In this document: in pieces, positions 29,518 to 35,519 of the stretch
How positions within the stretch are numbered: position 1 is the stretch's first letter
Layout of the letters: each line of letters opens with the position of its first letter
IMG/VR virus record: IMGVR_UViG_3300046616_000354
Span: 1-35,519 of that record
DNA: 35,519 bases
Strand: one strand, 5' to 3'
Origin: a virus
The notes under the pieces: generated by a model
What the model was told of the DNA's origin: nothing
Database searches by the model: none
The model's input: only the letters and a program-made list of their open reading frames with translations
Translations under genes and position numbers: made by a program

Positions 29518-29901
29518 GTGGCGTTGTGGCAGTGCGCGGAGTGCACGGCCAAGTACGCGGTCGGCCTGCCGAAGTGCCCTCAGTGCGGGTCGGTGGTGCG
29601 GGTCAACGAGAACACCCAGCCCGAGGAGGAGCAGGACATGGCCAAGGTCACCGTGCACGGCGGCGCCAGCAATGCGGCCGCTGACGAGCAGGAGGGCGGT
29701 GAGGACGTATCAGCTGGGAGCAGCTCCTCGACATCGTCCGAGAAGGACAGCAGCTCGCCCGAGACGAGCGACAGCGCGAGCCCGTCGCGTGCCCGAACGA
29801 CGGGGAGCCGCTCAAAGAAGGCGGCGACGGACAAGGGCTCTACTGCCCCTTCGACGGGTGGCGGCCAGGCGGACGGTACGTCGGCTGCTGACGAGTCCTG
29901 A
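29518..29901 (+). CDS. Zinc ribbon protein with Ser/Glu-rich tail
   Basis: 127 residues from GTG 29518. CAEC (6-9) and CPQC (21-24) form a zinc ribbon; GGASN and acidic stretches follow, then a low-complexity tail of Ser, Thr, Asp and Glu ending in a basic and Gly-rich part. The gene is found in the head module between capsid and connector. Such zinc ribbons occur in other actinophage structural operons; the role is not known. Confidence 0.65.
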   Translation: MALWQCAECTAKYAVGLPKCPQCGSVVRVNENTQPEEEQDMAKVTVHGGASNAAADEQEGGEDVSAGSSSSTSSEKDSSSPETSDSASPSRARTTGSRSKKAATDKGSTAPSTGGGQADGTSAADES

Positions 29902-29941
29902 CCCCATCCACCGCTACGGCACCGAGAGGAGGTGACGAGAG

Positions 29942-31000
29942 ATGATCACGCCGTTCTATGCGACCCGCGAGGAGATCAAGGCCGAGCTGGACGTGAAGGA
30001 AACTGCACGCTCCAACGCGAGGATCGATCGCGCGCTGGCCGATGCGACCGAGGCCGTCGAGGGCCTGACGCACCGAACGTTCTACCCGGTGCAGGACACC
30101 CGCAAGATGGACTGGCCGCCTCGGACCGGGGCCACCCCGTGGATCCTGCGCCTCGACGCGAACGAACTCATCTCCGTCACCTCCCTCACCTCGGGCGGCA
30201 CCTCGATCGCCCCCGGGGACTATCTCCTGCGGCGCGCCGACGACAAGGCAGAGCCCCCGTACACGCGCATCGAGATCAACCTCGGCGGCCCGGCATCGTT
30301 CGGCGGGGGCAGCACCTACCAGCAGGACATCGTGGTGACGGGCCTGTTTGGCTACCGCAACGACGAGACGGCGGCCGGCACCCTTGCCGCGCAGATCGCT
30401 TCCGCGAGCGCGACGACCATCACTGTCGACGGCCCCGCATCCGCGGCGCTCGGTATCGGCTCCCTGCTCCGGGTCGACAACGAGCGGATGATCGTCACCG
30501 GCCGCACCCAGCTCGACACCGGGCAGGGCTTCGGCGACTCAATGACCGCGGCCAACAACGACGTATCCATCGGAGCAGCGAACGGGAGCGCGTACGCGGT
30601 CGGCGAGGTCATCCTCCGCGACTCCGAGCGGATGCTGATCACCGACATCGCAGGCAACCTCCTTACGGTGACCCGCGCCTGGGACGGCACCGTCCTCGCC
30701 GCACACACCGACTCAGCGATCTACGCACCCCGCGTCCTCACCGTGGTCCGTGGCGCCCTCGGTACGACGGCGGCCGCTCACAGCAACGGGGCGAGCGTGT
30801 ACCGCTGGGATGCGCCCGGAAGCGTCCGGCAACTGTGCGTCGCGGAGGCCCTCACGGATCTCCTTCAGGGCCGCTCCGGGTACGCGCGCACCGCGGGCTC
30901 CGGGGAGAACGAGCGGGAAGCCAGCGGCCGCGGGCTGAAGGATCTCCGCGACCGCGTCTACACCAGCCACGGCCGCAAGGCTCGGACGAGGGCGGTCTAG
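29942..31000 (+). CDS. Head-tail connector (adaptor) protein with duplicated insertion
   Basis: 352 residues from ATG 29942 with GGAGG upstream. The N-terminus (YATREEIKAELDVKE, then NARIDRALADATEAVEGLTHR) and C-terminus (SVRQLCVAEALTDLLQGRSG) match gp6-type connectors, usually near 100-200 residues long. Between them, residues about 150-290 are a beta-rich insertion with internal repeats: GIGSLLRVDNERMIVT (171-186) against AVGEVILRDSERMLIT (219-234), and LLTVTRAWDGTVLAAH against VLTVVRGALGTTAAAH. It sits at the head-tail junction. Confidence 0.8.
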   Translation: MITPFYATREEIKAELDVKETARSNARIDRALADATEAVEGLTHRTFYPVQDTRKMDWPPRTGATPWILRLDANELISVTSLTSGGTSIAPGDYLLRRADDKAEPPYTRIEINLGGPASFGGGSTYQQDIVVTGLFGYRNDETAAGTLAAQIASASATTITVDGPASAALGIGSLLRVDNERMIVTGRTQLDTGQGFGDSMTAANNDVSIGAANGSAYAVGEVILRDSERMLITDIAGNLLTVTRAWDGTVLAAHTDSAIYAPRVLTVVRGALGTTAAAHSNGASVYRWDAPGSVRQLCVAEALTDLLQGRSGYARTAGSGENEREASGRGLKDLRDRVYTSHGRKARTRAV

Positions 31001-31002
31001 TC

Positions 31003-31377
31003 ATGCTCCTTGACGTCTCCACCAGCAGCCGCGGCCCCCTCTTCGACGGGCGGGCCCGCGCCGCCGCGAACGCGTACGTCAACCGGTTGGAGCGCGACCT
31101 CGCCGAAGAGGGCCTGTCGATCCTGCGCGGCGAGATGCACCGCGTGTTCCGCAACCCGACCGGCTACTACGAGTCCCGCTGCAAGGTCATCGAAGGCCAC
31201 AAGATCTCCGACAGCCGTGTGGTGTACGGGCCGTGGCTCGCCGGTGTCGGCTCCAGGAACTTCCCGGTGACCAAGTTCCGCGGCTATGACCACTGGATTG
31301 TCACTCGGGACAAGCTCAACGCGCGCAAGGTCGGCATCGGTGAGCGGCTCCTGCGCCGGTACACGGGACGGATGTGA
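31003..31377 (+). CDS. Probable neck or head-tail joining protein
   Basis: 124 residues from ATG 31003. Helical N-terminus (ARAAANAYVNRLERDLAEEG) with RVVYGPWLAGVGSRN and a basic C-terminus. Position after the adaptor and before the tail genes matches the head-closure or HK97 gp10-like proteins. The family is inferred from place and length. Confidence 0.6.
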   Translation: MLLDVSTSSRGPLFDGRARAAANAYVNRLERDLAEEGLSILRGEMHRVFRNPTGYYESRCKVIEGHKISDSRVVYGPWLAGVGSRNFPVTKFRGYDHWIVTRDKLNARKVGIGERLLRRYTGRM

Positions 31378-31841
31378 TCGCCGTGGACCTCGACCTGCTC
31401 ACGTACCGCAGCGCGGTTATGTCGCACGCGCAGGGCCTCGGCCTGTTCGGGAACGTCCTCGACCACGAGCCTGTATCCGCGCCGGGGAGCGGACTGGTCT
31501 ACGCGGTGTGGGTGAAGAATGTCCGGCCGGTCCCGGCCAGGTCGGGGCTCGCGTCGGTGTCGGTGCGGCTGGAGCTGAACGGGCGGGTGTACATGCCCGC
31601 TGACACGGAGCCGCAGGGCGACGTCGACATCGCCGTCACGGGCGCGGTGAGCGGGCTGTTCAACGCGTACTGCGGCGACTTCCAGTTGGGCGGCAGTGTC
31701 GCTGAGGTGGATCTCCTCGGAGAGTACGGGGCGACCATCAGCGCGGACTTCGGCTACACGCGCCTCGACTCGACGACTTACCGGGTGGCCACGCTCACCA
31801 TCCCGCTGATCCTGAACGACGTCTGGAATGAGGTGGCATAG
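31374..31841 (+). CDS. Probable tail terminator or tail completion protein
   Basis: 155 residues from GTG 31374, overlapping the gene before by 4 bp. Alternating strands (ASVSVRLELNGRVYMP) and a C-terminal VATLTIPLILNDVWNEVA. It precedes the first tail-tube-like gene, the usual site of the tail terminator. Identity inferred from order. Confidence 0.55.
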   Translation: MIAVDLDLLTYRSAVMSHAQGLGLFGNVLDHEPVSAPGSGLVYAVWVKNVRPVPARSGLASVSVRLELNGRVYMPADTEPQGDVDIAVTGAVSGLFNAYCGDFQLGGSVAEVDLLGEYGATISADFGYTRLDSTTYRVATLTIPLILNDVWNEVA

Positions 31842-32603
31842 GTGGCCAAAACAGGCGGCCTTGGAGACGCGCTCTACATCGGGGGCAACGACCTCAGCGG
31901 TGACTTCACCGCGATCGGCAACATCGGCGGCGGCCCATCACCGCTCACGACCACAGGCATCGACAAGGGCGCGATGGAGCGGATCGGCGGCGCGCGTGAC
32001 GGCCGGCTGGAGGCGACCGCATGGTTCAACCCGACGCTGTCCCACCCGGTGCTGGCGGCGCTGCCGACGGCGGACGTGCACAGCATGTACTGCCGCGGTA
32101 CGACACTGGGGAGCCCGGCCGCGAACATCGTCGGGAAGCAGGTCAACTACGACGGGCAGCGCGGCCAGGACGGCTCCTTCCCGTTCTCGGTGTCCATGCA
32201 GGCCAACGGGTTCGGCATGGAGTGGGGCTATCTCCTCACCGCGGGCAAGCGCGTCGACGTCGCCGCGACGAACGGGACGGGCGTGGACTTCGGTCTCGGC
32301 AGCTCTCCGCTGTTCAACGGGCAAGCGTTGTTCGGGGCGCAGTGCTATCTCCAGGTGTTCGCGTTCACCGGCACCGATGTGACGATCAAGGTGCAGGACA
32401 GCGCCGACAACGTCTCCTTCGCGGACGTCGCGGGGATGACGTTCACTGCGGTCACCTCCGCGCCCGGCGTCCAGCGGATCGCGACCGCGTCGAACCAGAC
32501 GGTGCGCCGCTACCTGCGCGCCGTGACCACCACGTCCGGCGGATTCACCTCGTGCACGTTCGCGGTGGCCGTGAACCGAAACGACGTGGCGGTGACCTTC
32601 TGA
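31842..32603 (+). CDS. Tail tube-type protein with C-terminal beta domain
   Basis: 253 residues from GTG 31842, directly after the preceding stop. The N-terminal 130 residues share features with the protein at 33032-33439: MAKT-GLG at the start, TGIDKGAMER in the middle and similar strands beyond. Residues about 165-253 are an added beta sandwich (YLQVFAFTGTDVTIKVQDSA, RYLRAVTTTSGGF) like domains that project from the tail tubes of some phages. It may be the major tail protein or a tube partner. Confidence 0.75.
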   Translation: MAKTGGLGDALYIGGNDLSGDFTAIGNIGGGPSPLTTTGIDKGAMERIGGARDGRLEATAWFNPTLSHPVLAALPTADVHSMYCRGTTLGSPAANIVGKQVNYDGQRGQDGSFPFSVSMQANGFGMEWGYLLTAGKRVDVAATNGTGVDFGLGSSPLFNGQALFGAQCYLQVFAFTGTDVTIKVQDSADNVSFADVAGMTFTAVTSAPGVQRIATASNQTVRRYLRAVTTTSGGFTSCTFAVAVNRNDVAVTF

Positions 32604-33025
32604 TGCGTATCGAACCGAACATGCCGGCGCACCTCTATCAGACGTACTCCATCACCGCGCCGATGGATACCACGGTCGTCGCCGCGTGCGAGCAGGTTGC
32701 CTGTCCGGCGTGGCTCAACGGCTGGGACTCCGTCATCGACGAGCGCACCGAACTCGGCCAGCAGCAGGCCGCGTACATCCGCACCCAGTCCCGGCGCACG
32801 TTCCGCGAGATGAAGACGGACGCCGGGCTGACCGTGTTCCGCTTCGAGGCCCACCAGCGGTGCTTTGAGGAGCACCGCACCCGCCCGGAGATCTACCTCG
32901 TCCGCGATGGCGACCACCGGGGCAACCCGACTGGCCGGAAGCGGCAGCACACGCGCCCAGCGGACTGGGTGGAGGACATGGCCGAGAACCAGGGCCACCT
33001 CATCGACCTGAAGCAGAAGGGATAA
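32603..33025 (+). CDS. Conserved tail-module protein of unknown function
   Basis: 140 residues from ATG 32603, overlapping the previous stop. Has CPAWLNGWDSVIDE, TQSRRTFREMKTDAG and VFRFEAHQRCFEEH. Compact and charged, with three Cys. It lies between the two tail-tube paralogues. I recall similar proteins in Streptomyces phage tail regions but no function. Confidence 0.65.
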   Translation: MRIEPNMPAHLYQTYSITAPMDTTVVAACEQVACPAWLNGWDSVIDERTELGQQQAAYIRTQSRRTFREMKTDAGLTVFRFEAHQRCFEEHRTRPEIYLVRDGDHRGNPTGRKRQHTRPADWVEDMAENQGHLIDLKQKG

Positions 33026-33031
33026 CCCACC

Positions 33032-33439
33032 ATGGCGAAGACGAGTGGCCTCGGCTGGAGCGTGTGCTCCGTGGACGATGCGGCGGGCGTCGTCCGCACG
33101 ATCATCAACGACGTCACGAACCTTCAGTTCGCGACCCCCCGCGCGGTGCAGGACATCACGGGCATCGACAAGAGCGCGATCGAGCGGCTCCTGCTGCTTG
33201 CCGACTTTTCGATCACGCTCAACGTCGTGGCCAACTTCGCGACGAACCAGGCGCACGACGTTTTCAAGACCGTCCCCAGCACCTCCGTCGCCCGGACCAC
33301 GACGCTCACCGTCGCTGGCAAGACGCTGGCGAACGAAGTGCTCTTCACCGACTACCCGCTCCAGCGGTCCAACAGCGGCGAGCTCACCGCATCGGTCCCC
33401 GGCGTCCTCGCTGACGGCACCGTTCCGACCTGGGCTTGA
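33032..33439 (+). CDS. Second tail tube-type protein
   Basis: 135 residues from ATG 33032. It begins MAKTSGLGW and carries TGIDKSAIERLL, matching the gene at 31842 at the same relative places, and then a beta-rich part (TTTLTVAGKTLANEVLFTDY). It stands directly before the tail chaperone gene, where the major tail protein usually lies, so this is the likelier tube subunit of the two. No extra C-terminal domain. Confidence 0.7.
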   Translation: MAKTSGLGWSVCSVDDAAGVVRTIINDVTNLQFATPRAVQDITGIDKSAIERLLLLADFSITLNVVANFATNQAHDVFKTVPSTSVARTTTLTVAGKTLANEVLFTDYPLQRSNSGELTASVPGVLADGTVPTWA

Positions 33440-33452
33440 GAGGCACACGCAC

Positions 33453-33860
33453 ATGGGTTACAAGACCAAGGTCAAGACCTACACCATCGCCTTCGCCCCG
33501 GGCCACGAACACCACGGTGCCGAGGCCAGGGTGCGCGGCATGTCCCTCGGCGAGTACATGGAGGCAACCGGCCTCGACGGCGGCGACGGAGACGGGGACG
33601 CCGGCTCCCTGAAGAACTTCATCAGTCACCTCGTGAGCTGGAACCTCGAAAACGAGGACACCGGGGAACCGGTCCCGCCCACCGAGGAGGGCATCCTGTC
33701 GGTGGACCACGACCTGGTCGTGGCCATGAACAACGCATGGATCAAGACCCTCACGGGGGTCCACAACGCCGACCCTTTGCCCGAGAGCTCGACCTCTGGC
33801 GAACCGTCCCCGGCGCCGTCGATTCCGATGGAACCCCTGTCCGAGCCCCTCGCGAGCTAA
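33453..33860 (+). CDS. Tail assembly chaperone, short form (G-like)
   Basis: 135 residues from ATG 33453. Strand-rich start (KTKVKTYTIAFAPGHEHHG), LGEYMEATGLDGG and an acidic middle, then a Ser/Pro/Glu-rich end. Order (after the tail tube gene, before the tape measure) and the frameshift site inside the 3' end identify it as the G-type chaperone that keeps the tape measure protein soluble during tail building. Confidence 0.8.
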   Translation: MGYKTKVKTYTIAFAPGHEHHGAEARVRGMSLGEYMEATGLDGGDGDGDAGSLKNFISHLVSWNLENEDTGEPVPPTEEGILSVDHDLVVAMNNAWIKTLTGVHNADPLPESSTSGEPSPAPSIPMEPLSEPLAS

Positions 33861-34015
33861 GACGAGCCCGACTCCTGCTCGGGCTCCTCGAACGCTTCCC
33901 CGGCTACACCCTCGACACCCTCATGCAGGAAGACACCGAACTCCTGCGCCTCGTGGCAATCGAGAAAGCCGGAACCCCCAACACACCCGACGACGACGGT
34001 GGAGGTGATCCCTGA
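33453..34015 (+). CDS. Tail assembly chaperone, frameshifted long form (GT-like)
   Basis: A -1 shift at the heptamer CCCTTTG (33773-33779) joins the upstream frame, read as C-CCT-TTG, to the downstream frame that ends at 34015. The product would be 109 residues of the short form plus 78 more (ARELDLWRTVPG through LLLGLLERFPGYTLDTLMQ), 187 in all. The heptamer follows X-XXY-YYZ exactly, and the downstream frame has no good start. This is the standard siphovirus scheme; the shift itself is not proven. Confidence 0.75.
33773..33779 (+). promoter_or_regulatory. Slippery heptamer CCCTTTG for -1 frameshifting
   Basis: In the zero frame it reads C-CCT-TTG, so both tRNAs can slip back one base to CCC and TTT. 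It lies 81 bases before the zero-frame stop at 33858-33860, inside the overlap of the two chaperone frames. Confidence 0.7.
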
Positions 34016-35519
34016 TGGCCGATGACGTGACCATCACAGTCCGCGTCAACGACGCAACCGGCCCCGGGATCACCGCTGTCACCCGGCGCGTCGACGGCCT
34101 CGCCCGGTCAGCGAAGGACGGAGGGGGCGCGTTCAAGGATCTGCGGGCGACGATGCTGTCGCTGGCGCCGGCCGCAGTCCCGGTGGCTGCCGCATTGGGG
34201 CCGATCGCGGTGCATGCTGGCGCGGCCGGGCTGGCAGTCGCGGCGTTCGGCGCGGCCGTCATCCCGCAGATCGGGAATCTGAAGGACGCGGCGCAGGCAC
34301 AGGACAAGTACACGGCTGCGGTAACGAAGTACGGGGCCGGGTCGAAGCAGGCCGTCACGGCGCAGCAGCAGGCGGCGCAGGTGCTGGGCGGGATGCCGCA
34401 GGCGACGCAGCGCGCGGCGGCCGCGTATGGGGTGCTGGGGGACAAGTTCAAGGCGTTCTCCGACAGCAGCGCGCGGTTCACGATGCAGCCGGTAGAGCAC
34501 GGGTTCGCGGTGCTTGGCGCGCTGATTCCGAAGCTGACGCCGATGGCGCAGGGTGCGGCTGGCCAGCTGGATCGGCTGGTGAAGGTTGCTGGGGGTGCGA
34601 TCAACACCAGCGGGTTCGATTCCCTGTCGACGAAGGTCAGCGATTTCGCGAACAGCAGTCTGAAGAACGCCGTCGATGGCGCGATCCACTTTGCACGGGT
34701 CCTGTCCGAGGGGAAGTCGTCCGGGCCGATCGCGTCGTTCTTCGCCTACGCCAAGGCGCAGGGGCCGGCGGTCAAGGAGTTGCTGACGAACGTAGCGAAG
34801 GCTGTTTCCAACTTGTTGCAGGGCGCGTCGCAGGCGGGCCCGGGGATGCTGTCGTTGGTCAACGCGTTCGCGAAGCTGGTCGCTGCGGTGCCTCCGTCGC
34901 TGGTCGGCAACCTGATGCAGGTGTACGCCGCGTTCAAGTTGATCAAGTTGGCGGGTGCGGGCATCGGTGTGGCAGCGGAGGGCATCACGTCCCTCCGGGC
35001 GGCTATCGCGGGGCTGACTGCGGCGTCGGCTGCTGCGGGTGGCGGGCTGGCGGGTCTGCGGGCGGCGTTCATGTCTCTGAGCATCGGCGCGCGTGCCGCC
35101 CTCATCACCACAGGCGTCGGCGCCATCGTCGTTGCTCTCGGGATGCTGTCTTCGATGGGGGACAAGACGCCGCCTGACGTCAACAAGGTGACGACGTCCC
35201 TCAAGGGGCTGGCCGAGACAGGGAAGAACACCGGCGAGTCGGCGAAGGCTTGGGGCACGAACTTCGACGGGCTCAGTGAGAGCCTCTCGCGTCTTAACCC
35301 CAAGGGTTTTGACGGGTTCCTCCAGGGCTGGGCCAAGTTCCTGGGAACGGACTCGACGCAGGTCAAGACCGCGAAAGACGACATCGACTCCCTCGATAAG
35401 TCCCTGGCCGATCTCGTCAAGGGAGGTAAGGCGGACATTGCCGCCAAGGCCCTGGAGGCGGTTGGGAAGAAGCTCAAGCCGAAGGACTTCAAGGAGCTCA
35501 AGAGCAGTCTCGACGACTA
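34015..35519 (+). CDS. Tape measure protein, N-terminal part (3'-truncated)
   Basis: 501 residues are visible from ATG 34015, sharing one base with the chaperone stop; the frame is open to the right edge. Opening VTITVRVNDATGPGITAVTRRVD is typical of tape measure proteins, followed by long helices rich in Ala, Lys and Gln and at least two hydrophobic stretches (about residues 50-85 and 360-385). It sets tail length and passes into the host envelope at infection. Third codon positions shift from C toward G and T from about 34150 on, a change from the genes before. Confidence 0.9.
   Translation, partial: MADDVTITVRVNDATGPGITAVTRRVDGLARSAKDGGGAFKDLRATMLSLAPAAVPVAAALGPIAVHAGAAGLAVAAFGAAVIPQIGNLKDAAQAQDKYTAAVTKYGAGSKQAVTAQQQAAQVLGGMPQATQRAAAAYGVLGDKFKAFSDSSARFTMQPVEHGFAVLGALIPKLTPMAQGAAGQLDRLVKVAGGAINTSGFDSLSTKVSDFANSSLKNAVDGAIHFARVLSEGKSSGPIASFFAYAKAQGPAVKELLTNVAKAVSNLLQGASQAGPGMLSLVNAFAKLVAAVPPSLVGNLMQVYAAFKLIKLAGAGIGVAAEGITSLRAAIAGLTAASAAAGGGLAGLRAAFMSLSIGARAALITTGVGAIVVALGMLSSMGDKTPPDVNKVTTSLKGLAETGKNTGESAKAWGTNFDGLSESLSRLNPKGFDGFLQGWAKFLGTDSTQVKTAKDDIDSLDKSLADLVKGGKADIAAKALEAVGKKLKPKDFKELKSSLDD

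Noticed and set aside
33737-34015. Independent gene starting at ATG 33737
   Set aside because: No ribosome site, and its first residues come from the overlap; the slippery heptamer explains this frame as the frameshifted part of the chaperone.

Overview
The window looks like part of the genome, or an integrated copy, of a tailed siphovirus of a high-GC actinobacterium, most likely Streptomyces. The signs are roughly 70% GC, many GTG starts in 4-bp overlapping gene chains, a WhiB-type Fe-S protein, DUF6221-type and DUF2637/SpdB-type proteins known mainly from Streptomyces and its mobile elements, and a complete HK97-type head and long-tail gene order. No integrase, lysis genes or DNA polymerase lie in this window, so lifestyle cannot be settled.

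Layout. (1) 1-5059, plus strand: a DNA-metabolism operon with the end of a probable RecT-like protein, a DEDDh exonuclease, a RuvC-like nuclease, an atypical cytosine-C5 methyltransferase with a zinc ribbon, WhiB and small proteins. (2) 5198-5437, minus strand: a small HTH protein facing a tandem-repeat control region. (3) 5603-9116: a replication module. The initiator gene carries an iteron array followed by an A+T-richer stretch inside its own reading frame, and a DnaC-like loader follows; this resembles lambda ori-O-P. Small genes and a PAPS-reductase-like protein follow. (4) 9196-12716: ten tightly coupled small genes, then a tRNA-like element with no anticodon loop and a terminator. (5) 12878-13538, minus strand: a DUF6221-like gene and an HTH gene. 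(6) 13692-18068: small genes, two lipoproteins and a membrane-protein module related to Streptomyces plasmid spread (Spd) proteins. The DUF2637 gene carries a dense array of the hexamer TGAGCC. (7) 18254-19537, minus strand: a four-gene operon (HTH, GIY-YIG nuclease, coiled coil, small acidic protein) behind a divergent promoter with palindromic operators. (8) 19646-22203: early-type genes including a PP2C-like phosphatase. (9) 22324-35519: packaging and structural genes: TerS, TerL, portal-MuF fusion, ClpP-like protease, capsid, connectors, two related tail-tube-type proteins, tail chaperones with a -1 frameshift site, and the start of the tape measure gene.

How it works together. Regions 1 and 3 supply recombination, modification and replication. 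The three minus-strand islands each hold a small HTH gene and sit opposite plus-strand operons, so they are candidate repressor or moron units. The Spd-like genes suggest either horizontal exchange with plasmids or a phage-plasmid way of life (inference). Region 9 builds the particle.

The most unusual signals are the TGAGCC array that appears in several codon phases and both orientations, the tRNA-like element lacking an anticodon loop, the iteron origin inside the initiator gene, and the paired operators at the minus-strand switch.
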